Notes under the pieces: generated by a model | Databases searched by the model: none | Seen by the model: the letters and a program-made list of their open reading frames with translations, nothing else | What the model was told of the DNA's origin: nothing | Part shown: piece after piece, positions 1 to 5,451 of the stretch | Numbering within the stretch: the stretch's first letter is position 1 | Layout of the letters: every line of letters begins with the position of its first letter | Source: a virus | Virus record (IMG/VR): IMGVR_UViG_3300033182_000507 | Location: 1-45,569 of that record | Length of the DNA stretch: 45,569 nt | Strand: one strand, 5' to 3' | Translations under genes and position numbers: made by a program

Positions 1-413
1 GTTTCAATGCTTGGTTTAATGATGATACCTATGGATCATACTCTCATCGATGTGAGTGGTTCTTTGGTGACTGTGAAGTAGAAGATGTAAAGACCCGTAA
101 GGATTTACTCTACAAATGGATTCATGCTGCCTACTGTGCTGGTTACAGTCAAAATAAAGCACTCAAAGCATTAGACAAACTACATAAAGAGAATGAAAAA
201 GGTATGAAGGAGTTAGCAGTTGATGATGGATTTGAGATTCAAAAGCAAAGTTTTTATGATCAACTATGGGAACTTTTAGAAACTGAACTTGGTGATACTG
301 TTCTCTGTGATCAGATGGCAGATAGAATCTATGATTTAGTAAGATGGAACTCACATCAACTTGCTGAATACAAATACTTCCTCCATTGCCCAAAATATCA
401 GGATTTCAAATAA
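1..413 (+). CDS. Hypothetical protein, 5' end outside window
   Basis: The frame is open from the first complete codon at position 3 to a TAA at 411-413, giving at least 136 residues, so the gene starts upstream of the window. An internal ATG at 204 should not be taken as the start, because 67 open codons of normal-looking protein precede it (beginning FNAWFNDDTYGSYSH and passing through KTRKDLLYKWIHAAYCAGYS). The visible part is rich in aromatic and acidic residues, with no signal peptide or membrane segment. The protein ends YQDFK, and a near-copy of those last codons lies just downstream at 422-440. I do not recognise the family. It heads the small-gene train of this region. Confidence 0.75.
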   Translation, partial: FNAWFNDDTYGSYSHRCEWFFGDCEVEDVKTRKDLLYKWIHAAYCAGYSQNKALKALDKLHKENEKGMKELAVDDGFEIQKQSFYDQLWELLETELGDTVLCDQMADRIYDLVRWNSHQLAEYKYFLHCPKYQDFK

Positions 414-443
414 ACGCCATTTATCAGGATTACAAGTAAAACT

Positions 444-830
444 ATGACAATCCCTAATTTCAAATCTCAAGATGATCACCAAGAGTTTGTCAATCTATTT
501 TGTGATCGTTGGCAGGTAAAACTTAATCTTCTTAATCGTGTTAAAAATGATTTGTTTCCAGAATATAAATCTTGGGATCATCTTCAATCCAAAACACTTG
601 AGACTATCAACGACATCACACAATCTTTGCTGTATGATGTAGAGTGGACATTCAAAGATAAGCATCCAGAGTATAAGACTGACGATGATGATGTATTCGT
701 TCCTCGTTCTTCATTCAAAGAGACTGTAACTGAAGCACTGCTAGAGGCAAACCAAAAGTTCTGGAACAATGTCAATGATTGTCCTCCTTGTGATACTTTA
801 ACATGTGCTGATCATCTGACTGACGAATGA
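444..830 (+). CDS. Hypothetical protein, 128 aa
   Basis: This ORF of 128 codons starts at ATG 444 after a 30-nt gap from the previous gene. The protein is soluble and acidic, with many Trp, Phe and Asp residues, an Asp tetrad followed by VFVPRSSF near residue 76, and two Cys-containing patches near the C-terminus (CPPCDTLTC). The CxxC-x4-C spacing could bind a metal, but this is only suggestive. Its last codons overlap the next gene by ATGA at 827-830, so translational coupling is likely. No family recognised. Confidence 0.7.
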   Translation: MTIPNFKSQDDHQEFVNLFCDRWQVKLNLLNRVKNDLFPEYKSWDHLQSKTLETINDITQSLLYDVEWTFKDKHPEYKTDDDDVFVPRSSFKETVTEALLEANQKFWNNVNDCPPCDTLTCADHLTDE

Positions 831-904
831 CAACTGTATTCATTTTTGCCTTCATTATTTTACTCACTATCACACTTGAAATGACATGGGGAGTAAAGAA
901 ATGA
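827..904 (+). CDS. 25-aa single-pass membrane peptide
   Basis: This ORF starts in an ATGA overlap with the preceding stop and itself ends in an ATGA overlap (901-904) with the next gene. The 25 residues (MTTVFIFAFIILLTITLEMTW, then GVKK) form one hydrophobic segment followed by a short basic tail, as in a small inner-membrane peptide with the C-terminus in the cytoplasm. The tight overlaps on both sides are the best evidence that it is translated. A second 25-residue membrane peptide in the same arrangement lies at 3081-3158. Function unknown. Confidence 0.6.
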   Translation: MTTVFIFAFIILLTITLEMTWGVKK

Positions 905-1191
905 CACTCGAACTTCCGCCCAGTTTTATACATGAAGCACCCGAAGGATATACCTACACCGTCAAACCTTTCAAAAGGGGTATGTTGGGTATTTGGTTGC
1001 TTCATCATCGGGTCTACAGTTACAGCAGCGATCAAGTTAGCACTATCTGGGGATTTTATGCCCCAAAGACACAACAATACTACGCACCAATTAATGCACA
1101 ACAAGTAGGCAACATCGTAGACATTAATGATACTCGCCCCTACACTGCAATGAAACTTAACCTGAACCCTCTCATGGCAGCGTTCGGGTAG
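901..1191 (+). CDS. Conserved cyanophage-type hypothetical protein, 96 aa
   Basis: I chose ATG 901 over the in-frame ATG 886 because 901 makes an ATGA overlap with the membrane peptide and has a GGAG ribosome site at 890-893, seven bases upstream. The protein begins MTLELPPSFIHEAPEGYTY and contains STIWGFYAPKTQQYYAPIN and DTRPYTAMKLNL. This layout resembles a small protein common in T4-like cyanophages, as recalled from family knowledge rather than a search. It has no membrane segment and no known enzyme motif. A repeat element with a terminator follows directly, so this is probably the last gene of a transcription unit. Confidence 0.75.
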   Translation: MTLELPPSFIHEAPEGYTYTVKPFKRGMLGIWLLHHRVYSYSSDQVSTIWGFYAPKTQQYYAPINAQQVGNIVDINDTRPYTAMKLNLNPLMAAFG

Positions 1192-1192
1192 A

Positions 1193-1250
1193 CAGTTGAG
1201 CAAAGTGTCCACCAGCGCCCCCTGAGGGCGCTTTTTCGTGCCATACTATA
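1193..1250 (+). promoter_or_regulatory. Intergenic repeat element, copy 1
   Basis: The element begins CAGTTGAGCAAAGTGTCCAC, is followed by a C-rich stretch, and reaches GTGCCATACTATATG about 30 nt after the GTCCACC core. The same order occurs at 2325 and 3540. Here the C-rich part is a full hairpin terminator. TACTAT (1244-1249) could be a -10 box, but no TTGACA-like box sits 17 nt before it. A ribosome site (AAAGGG) and the start of the next gene follow. Confidence 0.55.
1214..1236 (+). terminator. Rho-independent terminator
   Basis: AGCGCCC (1214-1220) pairs perfectly with GGGCGCT (1226-1232) around a five-base loop, CCTGA. The stem is followed by a run of T (1232-1236). It lies 22 nt after the stop of the 901-1191 gene and inside the first copy of the repeated intergenic element. 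Confidence 0.85.
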
Positions 1251-1275
1251 TGCATCAACCAAAGGGAACCGACCC

Positions 1276-1458
1276 ATGGCAACCAAAGCAGCAGCACTTC
1301 AACAGTTCCGCTACAACTGGAAAGTGTCAACCAAGGGCACACAATGGGCAAATGATGTTATCGCCAAGCGTGAAGCATGGAATAACTTCACCGATGAACT
1401 TTGCAAAGAGGGTTACATCACCGACCGTCAATACAACACCTGGACTAACCCTTTCTGA
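1276..1458 (+). CDS. Small hypothetical protein, 60 aa
   Basis: ATG 1276 follows AAAGGG, a plausible ribosome site about nine bases upstream. The 60-residue product begins MATKAAALQQFRYNWKVSTK and ends QYNTWTNPF. It is basic at the N-terminus and probably helical (QWANDVIAKREAWNNFTDELCKEG). An overlapping 83-codon ORF starting at 1238 in another frame is low-complexity and unlikely to be real. The gene is the first after the terminator, so it probably starts a new transcript. No family assigned beyond a small cyanophage-type protein. Confidence 0.7.
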   Translation: MATKAAALQQFRYNWKVSTKGTQWANDVIAKREAWNNFTDELCKEGYITDRQYNTWTNPF

Positions 1459-1485
1459 TTCACATTCACCCACATTCTTCACATC

Positions 1486-1653
1486 ATGACTATCACTGAA
1501 CGCAATCAAAAACTCTACGATCTGCGCGTTAAACTTGATAAGAAACGGGCAGAACTTGCATGGATTGAGCAAGAGATCTGGATGGTAAAAGATGAGTACG
1601 ACAAGCAAAGATTTGTCGAAACTCCTCTCTTTGATGAAATCTTCGGAGGTTGA
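1486..1653 (+). CDS. Small coiled-coil-like hypothetical protein, 55 aa
   Basis: This ORF runs from ATG 1486 to TGA 1651-1653. The product begins MTITERNQKLYDLRVKLDKK and continues RAELAWIEQEIWMVKDEYDKQR, a heptad-like helical stretch covering residues 8-43. It ends FDEIFGG. The last codons (ATCTTCGGAGGT) contain the GGAGG ribosome site of the next gene, so the two are translationally linked. The frame has no stop and typical phage codon choice. Function unknown. Confidence 0.65.
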   Translation: MTITERNQKLYDLRVKLDKKRAELAWIEQEIWMVKDEYDKQRFVETPLFDEIFGG

Positions 1654-1658
1654 TTAAC

Positions 1659-1898
1659 ATGAAAGACTTCATTTGTGCATACTTCGGTAAAGATTGGACC
1701 ATCACTGCTCGTGGGTTTGGTTCTCTTAAGGAAGCAGAATCGCATGGCAAGTTTATGATGCCAATGGCAGGATGCTTCGGTTTTGCTGTTATCTCAGAAG
1801 ACCAAGATGCTTGGATTGTGTTTGATCAGTTCAGCATGTTGTCTGGCAAAGAGACAGTAACTCGTGACGATTTCAAGAACTTCGCTATTTCTTTCTGA
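1659..1898 (+). CDS. Hypothetical protein, 79 aa
   Basis: ATG 1659 is preferred over the in-frame TTG at 1650 because GGAGG at 1645-1649 sits nine bases before it. The protein begins MKDFICAYFGKDWTITARGF and contains GSLKEAESHGKFMMPMAGCFGFAVISEDQDAW, which looks like a small compact alpha/beta domain. It ends NFAISF, and its TGA overlaps the next ATG by one base (TGATG at 1896-1900). No family recognised. Confidence 0.7.
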   Translation: MKDFICAYFGKDWTITARGFGSLKEAESHGKFMMPMAGCFGFAVISEDQDAWIVFDQFSMLSGKETVTRDDFKNFAISF

Positions 1899-2107
1899 TG
1901 ATTACTACTGACAATCACAACCGCAAGAATGTGTGGGATATAAAAGAATCCACCGATAGTTGGTTCTATTCACCCGTAAATTATCCAAGAATTAAGAGCA
2001 CACTAACCGAGAAAATGCACAAAGAATGGTTAGATCTTATCAAGAAAGATCCCGTCATGGTTATTGACTTAAATACTCTTAAACTTCGTCCCCCAAAGTA
2101 CAAATGA
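1898..2107 (+). CDS. Hypothetical protein, 69 aa
   Basis: It starts in a TGATG overlap and ends in an ATGA overlap (2104-2107) with the next gene. The product begins MITTDNHNRKNVWDIKESTD and ends RPPKYK. It is basic towards the C-terminus, with a Trp-rich N-terminal third (VWDIKESTDSWFYSP). No membrane segment and no motif that names a function. Its place within a chain of overlapping genes supports translation. Confidence 0.65.
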   Translation: MITTDNHNRKNVWDIKESTDSWFYSPVNYPRIKSTLTEKMHKEWLDLIKKDPVMVIDLNTLKLRPPKYK

Positions 2108-2307
2108 CTGTCTCCAAAGAACAACTCATCGAAGCACTTTACAATGAGTATGTTTTTCTTTGTCATGATGATTTCGATCCAGATGAAGATGTTACTCCTG
2201 AAGAATACCTGGAAGGGTTAAAAGAATTGACCTATGATGAGTTGGTGGATGAGACATCCACCGATGATACTTTCACTCTTGAAGAATATCTTAGGATGTG
2301 GGGGTAA
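2104..2307 (+). CDS. Acidic small hypothetical protein, 67 aa
   Basis: It begins in an ATGA overlap. The product is strongly acidic (MTVSKEQLIEALYNEYVFLC, then DDFDPDEDVTPEEYLEGLKELTYDELVDETSTDD). A hydrophobic helix at the start is followed by Asp/Glu-rich segments. Such small acidic proteins are frequent in early regions of T4-like phages, where some modify or mimic host components, but nothing here points to a specific target. The second repeat element follows 17 nt after the stop. Confidence 0.7.
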   Translation: MTVSKEQLIEALYNEYVFLCHDDFDPDEDVTPEEYLEGLKELTYDELVDETSTDDTFTLEEYLRMWG

Positions 2308-2324
2308 GCAAAGAGAAATTGTGC

Positions 2325-2387
2325 CAGTTGAGGCACTGTCCACCATTCCCCCCAAACGCCCCGATTCTGTGCCATCATACTGGTATG
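2325..2387 (+). promoter_or_regulatory. Intergenic repeat element, copy 2
   Basis: CAGTTGAGGCACTGTCCACC (2325-2344) is followed by a C-rich stretch and by GTGCCATCATACTGGTATG. The distance from the GTCCACC core to CATACT is 32 nt, close to that in copy 1. Unlike copy 1 there is no perfect hairpin with a U tract. AAAGGAAACGCA before the next ATG also resembles AAAGGGAACCGACCC before the gene after copy 1. Confidence 0.5.
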
Positions 2388-2402
2388 AACAAAGGAAACG
2401 CA

Positions 2403-2639
2403 ATGCCCATCACCGTCCGAAACGCAGACAACAAAGTGTATATCTCTCTGGTCCAAGATCCCGCCTTCATTAGTGCAATCGAAGGTCTGCAATCTTTTGT
2501 TCTTGATAACAACGCAGATTGCGACATGGCATACGATTGGGTATGCGATCAGGCAGAATGTCACTCCTTTGTTTGTGACGGTCCCGCATGGGATTTGTTC
2601 TACGACATGTGGGATTCCACCCAAGGTCTTGACGATTGA
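2403..2639 (+). CDS. Hypothetical protein, 78 aa
   Basis: ATG 2403 follows AAAGGA (2391-2396), which fits better than the in-frame ATG at 2385. The product begins MPITVRNADNKVYISLVQDP and contains DNNADCDMAYDWVCDQAECHSFVCDGPAWDLFYDMW. This is unusually rich in Cys, Asp and Trp. Four Cys and a His between residues 46 and 65 could bind a metal, although the spacing matches no standard zinc finger I know. It is the first gene after repeat copy 2. Confidence 0.7.
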   Translation: MPITVRNADNKVYISLVQDPAFISAIEGLQSFVLDNNADCDMAYDWVCDQAECHSFVCDGPAWDLFYDMWDSTQGLDD

Positions 2640-2839
2640 TGCCCAAATACGACGCAAATTACTACTCAAAAATGCAAAACAATCACCTGACTGATTACAT
2701 CAAATCCAAAGGTTATACTGTCGCAGAATGTGACAAACCTGCCAAACTTCCTGAGTTTCCTAAAACTATTCACGGTCGTACTTTTGCCACTCGTGAAGAG
2801 TATCAGGCAGCAATTCATGACTTTCTGAACGGTAACTGA
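2639..2839 (+). CDS. Hypothetical protein, 66 aa
   Basis: The start ATG 2639 overlaps the previous stop by one base (TGATG). A TTG one codon upstream is less likely. The product begins MPKYDANYYSKMQNNHLTDY and contains IKSKGYTVAECDKPAKLPEFPKTIHGRTFATREEYQAAIHDFLNGN. It is mildly basic and probably alpha/beta. No family recognised. Confidence 0.65.
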   Translation: MPKYDANYYSKMQNNHLTDYIKSKGYTVAECDKPAKLPEFPKTIHGRTFATREEYQAAIHDFLNGN

Positions 2840-2865
2840 TTCTGCAAAAACTTTCCCGCAAACTA

Positions 2866-3084
2866 ATGCAATTCCAAATCACTGACATTCAATTTGATTG
2901 CACTCTCGATGAGGACACTGATTATTCGTCTTTGAGTGATCAAATCTGCACGGAGGAGAAACTTCGTGAAGAATACATTGGTACATTCTGGGAGGCAGAT
3001 GATGGTGATGATTTAGTCGAAGAGATCTCCTGTGCATCTGGTTGGTGTATTCGTTCCATTGACTATCGCACAATTCTGTCATGA
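2866..3084 (+). CDS. Acidic hypothetical protein, 72 aa
   Basis: ATG 2866 lies 26 nt after the previous stop. The protein begins MQFQITDIQFDCTLDEDTDY, is strongly acidic throughout and ends CIRSIDYRTILS. The beta-like N-terminal strand and evenly spread acids suggest a small folded domain. Its stop overlaps the next start by ATGA (3081-3084). Function unknown. Confidence 0.65.
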   Translation: MQFQITDIQFDCTLDEDTDYSSLSDQICTEEKLREEYIGTFWEADDGDDLVEEISCASGWCIRSIDYRTILS

Positions 3085-3158
3085 TTAGTTTCATTGTCTG
3101 GATCTGTATTGTGATCCTTCTGTACATCTTCATCAAAAACTTCGTCAACCACGCATGA
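3081..3158 (+). CDS. 25-aa single-pass membrane peptide
   Basis: This ORF starts in an ATGA overlap and ends in an ATGATG overlap with the next gene. The product (MISFIVWICIVILLYIFIKN, then FVNHA) is almost entirely a transmembrane segment followed by a short polar end. It is exactly as long as the membrane peptide at 827-904 and has the same overlap arrangement, but the residues are not obviously homologous. It could act on the host membrane, but there is no direct evidence of function. Confidence 0.6.
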   Translation: MISFIVWICIVILLYIFIKNFVNHA

Positions 3159-3361
3159 TGACTAAAGAGCAACTTGATCAGTTCAAATCCAACTATTGCG
3201 AGATGATCATTGATCAAATGGATATGAATGATCTCATTCAAATGTGCCATGATTTGTTAATGGATGCATACAAAGATTGCACAGAAGAAGAATTGAAAGA
3301 GGAAATCTTGGACCTCTACGATGATAGTGTGCTGAATGGTATTATCGGAGGCAACATCTGA
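3155..3361 (+). CDS. Acidic helical hypothetical protein, 68 aa
   Basis: Two adjacent start codons, ATG 3155 and ATG 3158, are possible. The first gives an ATGA overlap, the second a TGATG overlap. The product (MMTKEQLDQFKSNYCEMIID onward) reads as repeated amphipathic acidic helices (QMDMNDLIQMCHDLLMDAYKDCTEEELKEEILDLYDD). It ends NGIIGGNI. Its last codons include CGGAGG, a ribosome site for the next gene. Function unknown. Confidence 0.65.
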   Translation: MMTKEQLDQFKSNYCEMIIDQMDMNDLIQMCHDLLMDAYKDCTEEELKEEILDLYDDSVLNGIIGGNI

Positions 3362-3534
3362 TGACACAAAAAGAAAAGATCGAAGCACTGCGTAAGGGTA
3401 AGACAGGCGCTCAAATCCTGAGAATCTTGGATAACCTCTACGGTGTAAAGATCACCACGATCTCTACAACAACAGAGGCAATTCCTGACCCTGGTTATAT
3501 CATCACTTGGGATGGGCGGCAGGTCGCCTTTTAG
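3361..3534 (+). CDS. Hypothetical protein, 57 aa
   Basis: ATG 3361 overlaps the previous TGA (3359-3361) and is preceded by GGAGG at 3347-3351. The frame is open for 57 codons to TAG 3532-3534. The product begins MTQKEKIEALRKGKTGAQIL and ends ITWDGRQVAF: a basic helix followed by a beta-rich half. It is the last gene before the third repeat element. No family recognised. Confidence 0.6.
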   Translation: MTQKEKIEALRKGKTGAQILRILDNLYGVKITTISTTTEAIPDPGYIITWDGRQVAF

Positions 3535-3539
3535 TATGC

Positions 3540-3600
3540 CAGTTGGGCAAAGTGTCCACCAAACCCCCACAGGGCAGGGAAATGCTCTATATTAGTTTCA
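3540..3600 (+). promoter_or_regulatory. Intergenic repeat element, copy 3
   Basis: CAGTTGGGCAAAGTGTCCAC (3540-3559) is followed by CAAACCCCCACAGGGCAGGG and CTCTATATTAG. TATATT (3588-3593) lies 28 nt after the GTCCACC core, close to the -10-like boxes of copies 1 and 2. The next gene starts at 3646, so the leader is longer here (about 45-50 nt) and includes a GGGG/CCCC pairing around 3602-3619. Confidence 0.5.
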
Positions 3601-3645
3601 TCGGGGGGCACCGCACCCCACACACCCTTAACTCTCTCAACTCTC

Positions 3646-3993
3646 ATGCGTAAGATCGAACAGCAAATGTGCGCCGCCGTTAAGTCTAACGCTAACTGGC
3701 AATCTGCTAACACTGCTGTTACCTTTGACGAGGAAACTGGCATCTCTAAAGTGTATCTGCACGGCAACAAAATTGCAGAGATTGATGACACCAGCATGAC
3801 TATCTTTGACGGTGGTTGGCAGTCCAACACCACAAAGTCTCGCCTTAATGCACTTTGCGATGAGTTTTGCTTCGCTGGCGAAGGTGTTTTTCAGAAAGAC
3901 TTTAAGTGGTTTGTTCGTAAGTTTGTAGGACAAATGGGAATCGAAAAGATCTTCGTTACTGAAGATTTCGAGTCTGGTTATGTCTTTGCCTGA
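3646..3993 (+). CDS. Conserved-looking hypothetical protein, 115 aa
   Basis: The 115-residue product begins MRKIEQQMCAAVKSNANWQS and continues with alternating strands (NTAVTFDEETGISKVYLHGNKIAEI). The rest (STMTIFDGG-like strand, a helix with SRLNALCDEFC, then FKWFVRKFVGQMG) looks like a complete folded domain. It resembles a protein often seen in T4-like cyanophages, by recollection only. It lies alone behind repeat copy 3, which probably carries its promoter. No catalytic motif recognised. Confidence 0.75.
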   Translation: MRKIEQQMCAAVKSNANWQSANTAVTFDEETGISKVYLHGNKIAEIDDTSMTIFDGGWQSNTTKSRLNALCDEFCFAGEGVFQKDFKWFVRKFVGQMGIEKIFVTEDFESGYVFA

Positions 3994-3998
3994 TAACA

Positions 3999-4163
3999 AT
4001 GATCAAAGCACTGACTAAAACTCGTTCCGCAAACTTCTACGCTAATCAGGTGAAAGTTCTTCTTCTCATTGTCATCGCTGGTCTGTTCTGGTCATCAACA
4101 AATGCTCGTGATTTTACTGCTGATCAACTAAACAACGCTGCTCAAATCATTCGCGCTAATTGA
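3999..4163 (+). CDS. Small membrane or exported protein, 54 aa
   Basis: This ORF runs from ATG 3999 to TGA 4161-4163. The product has a basic N-terminal part (MIKALTKTRSANFYANQVK), a hydrophobic stretch at residues 19-31 (KVLLLIVIAGLFW) and then SSTNARDFTADQLNNAAQII. The layout fits a long signal peptide, with cleavage possible near STNA-RD, or a signal anchor with about 22 residues outside. The remainder would be a short amphipathic helix. Function unknown, but an envelope location is likely. Confidence 0.65.
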   Translation: MIKALTKTRSANFYANQVKVLLLIVIAGLFWSSTNARDFTADQLNNAAQIIRAN

Positions 4164-4165
4164 TC

Positions 4166-4333
4166 ATGAAAAACTATCGTCTTCTGATTGAGTATAAAGT
4201 CCCCAACACTGCGGAGACTTACTATGAAGAATCTTTCATTCAATCGCGTTACTCTTCGGCATACATTTGTGATCAATATGTAGCACAAGACCGCGAAGAT
4301 CTTATCCGCTCTGTTGAAGTTTCCCCTGTTTGA
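4166..4333 (+). CDS. Hypothetical protein, 55 aa
   Basis: ATG 4166 follows two bases after the previous TGA. The 55-residue product begins MKNYRLLIEYKVPNTAETYY and ends LIRSVEVSPV. It has a beta-alpha-beta feel (a strand at 3-10, a helix near 27-41, a strand near 48-53). Its stop overlaps the next start as TGATG (4331-4335). No family recognised. Confidence 0.65.
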   Translation: MKNYRLLIEYKVPNTAETYYEESFIQSRYSSAYICDQYVAQDREDLIRSVEVSPV

Positions 4334-4527
4334 TGATCATGACTGACAAAATGTATCAACGCAACATTGACATCATTGCTGATCATTATATGAATCGAGT
4401 CACACACTTTTGTGATTTGAATGATATTGAGTCATGCAATGCTCTGTATGAAGAGTTCGTCGTCGATGGGCAAGATCCCGAAGATGGTGAATATGAATGG
4501 TGCTTCATTCCTGCTCTCGTTAATTAA
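4333..4527 (+). CDS. Hypothetical protein, 64 aa
   Basis: The start is ATG 4333 in a TGATG overlap, with ATG 4339 as an alternative. The product (MIMTDKMYQRNIDIIADHYM onward) has helices in its first half and an acidic second half (FVVDGQDPEDGEYEWCFIPALVN). It has Cys and His residues but no clear metal-site spacing. Function unknown. Confidence 0.6.
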   Translation: MIMTDKMYQRNIDIIADHYMNRVTHFCDLNDIESCNALYEEFVVDGQDPEDGEYEWCFIPALVN

Positions 4528-4541
4528 TCCTCCACAACACA

Positions 4542-4826
4542 ATGTCTCGTCTCTCGATTGAAAATCTGTCCAAAGGTCTTACATTTTACAATGGTGCAAA
4601 TGCAGAGATCGCTATCACTTTCACTCATGATGATTCACACACAGTTTCAAACTTCATCTCTAAATATGAAGAGCATTTGAATATCGTAATCAATCGCCAT
4701 GAGGATGATGCATTTGTGTTTATTCTCAATGCATCATCATCTAAGGAAATTGCCCGCATTTGTGATATAATGTCAGAGGACATTGATGTCACCGAACTGG
4801 AAATCATTTCTTCAGAGGAGTATTAA
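4542..4826 (+). CDS. Hypothetical protein, 94 aa
   Basis: ATG 4542 lies 14 nt after the previous stop. The product begins MSRLSIENLSKGLTFYNGAN and alternates strands and helices (AEIAITFTHDD, VSNFISKYEEHLNIVIN, DAFVFILNASSSKEIARICDIM). This could be a ferredoxin-like or similar small alpha/beta fold, inferred only from the strand-helix pattern. It is acidic at the C-terminus (SEDIDVTELEIISSEEY). Its final codons contain AGAGGAG, a ribosome site for the next ATG at 4829. Confidence 0.65.
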   Translation: MSRLSIENLSKGLTFYNGANAEIAITFTHDDSHTVSNFISKYEEHLNIVINRHEDDAFVFILNASSSKEIARICDIMSEDIDVTELEIISSEEY

Positions 4827-4828
4827 AC

Positions 4829-4993
4829 ATGTCTAAGATCGATTGGATTTATTTCGACAAAGTTGATGCGTTAATGGATGACATTCCAGATCATCTGTGG
4901 TATAATAAACATGGACAAATCGTAGAGGATGATTACACTGTCCCCGAAGATGTCCCGTCATTTCCTAAAGTTGAATGTCTAACCACATGGTAA
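4829..4993 (+). CDS. Acidic hypothetical protein, 54 aa
   Basis: ATG 4829 is preceded by AGAGGAG (4814-4820), with the start eight bases further on. The product begins MSKIDWIYFDKVDALMDDIP, is acidic and Trp/Tyr-rich, and ends FPKVECLTTW. A possible intragenic promoter (ATGACA 4878-4883, 17 nt, TATAAT 4901-4906) lies within this gene and could serve the three genes downstream. Function unknown. Confidence 0.65.
   Translation: MSKIDWIYFDKVDALMDDIPDHLWYNKHGQIVEDDYTVPEDVPSFPKVECLTTW
4878..4906 (+). promoter_or_regulatory. Possible intragenic sigma70-type promoter
   Basis: ATGACA (five of six matches to TTGACA) is separated by exactly 17 nt from a perfect TATAAT. It lies inside the coding region at 4829-4993, so it may be a chance match, but it would direct transcription of the 4987, 5072 and 5239 genes. 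Confidence 0.35.
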
Positions 4994-5157
4994 GTCAATC
5001 GATCTATTCTCATCCTGATTCTCTATACAAAGAGATCATCCAATACTATCAAGATCCCGACACCCTAAAAAATGACACTCCCCTCAGAAACTATCGTAAA
5101 AGTAGAATTGTCTCATCAGCAGGTAAGCATACTGAGAGCACTGATCATTCAGTATAA
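4987..5157 (+). CDS. Short hypothetical ORF, possibly frameshifted
   Basis: ATG 4987 (or 4975) opens a frame that overlaps the previous stop slightly and runs 86 nt into the next gene, which is far more than the 1-25 nt overlaps nearby. Up to about residue 28 the product looks natural (MVSQSIYSHPDSLYKEIIQY), but afterwards it is Ser/Arg/His-rich, like an out-of-frame reading. The break coincides with an A6 run at 5067-5072. One extra A, or a -1 slip on A-AAA-AAT, would end the protein at TGA 5073-5075 in a standard ATGA overlap with the 5072 gene. The ORF as read is therefore suspect in its second half. Confidence 0.4.
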   Translation: MVSQSIYSHPDSLYKEIIQYYQDPDTLKNDTPLRNYRKSRIVSSAGKHTESTDHSV

Positions 5158-5263
5158 ACATGTCTGGGGAAGTAAGGGCAAATTGCCTACACATATTGCA
5201 GACCTATTAGACTCCACTGATTATCAACTCACCTCATCATGTTCAAAGAAGGACAGTCAGTAA
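5072..5263 (+). CDS. Hypothetical protein, 63 aa
   Basis: ATG 5072 gives a product beginning MTLPSETIVKVELSHQQVSI and continuing LRALIIQYKHVWGSKGKLPTHIADLLDSTDY, a beta strand followed by amphipathic helices, more protein-like than the overlapping frame. The C-terminus (SSCSKKDSQ) overlaps the next gene by 25 nt. No family recognised. It is probably co-transcribed with its neighbours. Confidence 0.55.
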   Translation: MTLPSETIVKVELSHQQVSILRALIIQYKHVWGSKGKLPTHIADLLDSTDYQLTSSCSKKDSQ

Positions 5264-5424
5264 CTTACAAAGGAATGAGTGGGTTTGTGAACTTCATCGA
5301 TGAAGATTACATCACCATTTGTTTCAAGCAGTATGCGTCCGATGCAGTACACGGAGAGACCTATTGTTGCCTCTTGGTGTACCCTAACGAGCACGACCAA
5401 GTGTATGTCCTCGACAGTAAGTAA
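5239..5424 (+). CDS. Small beta-rich cyanophage-type protein, 61 aa
   Basis: The product begins MFKEGQSVTYKGMSGFVNFI and continues with strands (DYITICFKQYAS and CCLLVYPNEHDQVYVLDSK). The pattern of a glycine turn followed by strands resembles a small SH3-like barrel that I recall as common in T4-like cyanophage early regions. This is recollection and fold reasoning, not a search. It is the last gene before about 600 nt of non-coding DNA, and a weak hairpin follows its stop. Confidence 0.7.
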   Translation: MFKEGQSVTYKGMSGFVNFIDEDYITICFKQYASDAVHGETYCCLLVYPNEHDQVYVLDSK

Positions 5425-5451
5425 GTGCCCTCTGAGTGTCTCTGAGGGTGC
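5425..5451 (+). terminator. Weak hairpin after the small-gene train
   Basis: GTGCCCTC (5425-5432) can pair with GAGGGTGC (5444-5451) through six Watson-Crick and two G-T pairs, with an 11-base loop. It directly follows the TAA at 5422-5424 but has no U tract, so termination is uncertain. Confidence 0.35.

Noticed and set aside
204-413. Separate 69-residue gene starting at 204
   Set aside because: The same frame is open from position 3 with 67 normal-looking codons before 204, so 204 is internal to a gene cut by the window edge.
1238-1489. 83-residue ORF beginning MPYYMHQPKG
   Set aside because: It overlaps the better-supported 1276-1458 gene in another frame, and its product is low-complexity.
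4367-4393. TTGACA followed by TATATG
   Set aside because: The spacing is 15 nt and the site is inside a coding region, so it is weaker than the promoters listed.
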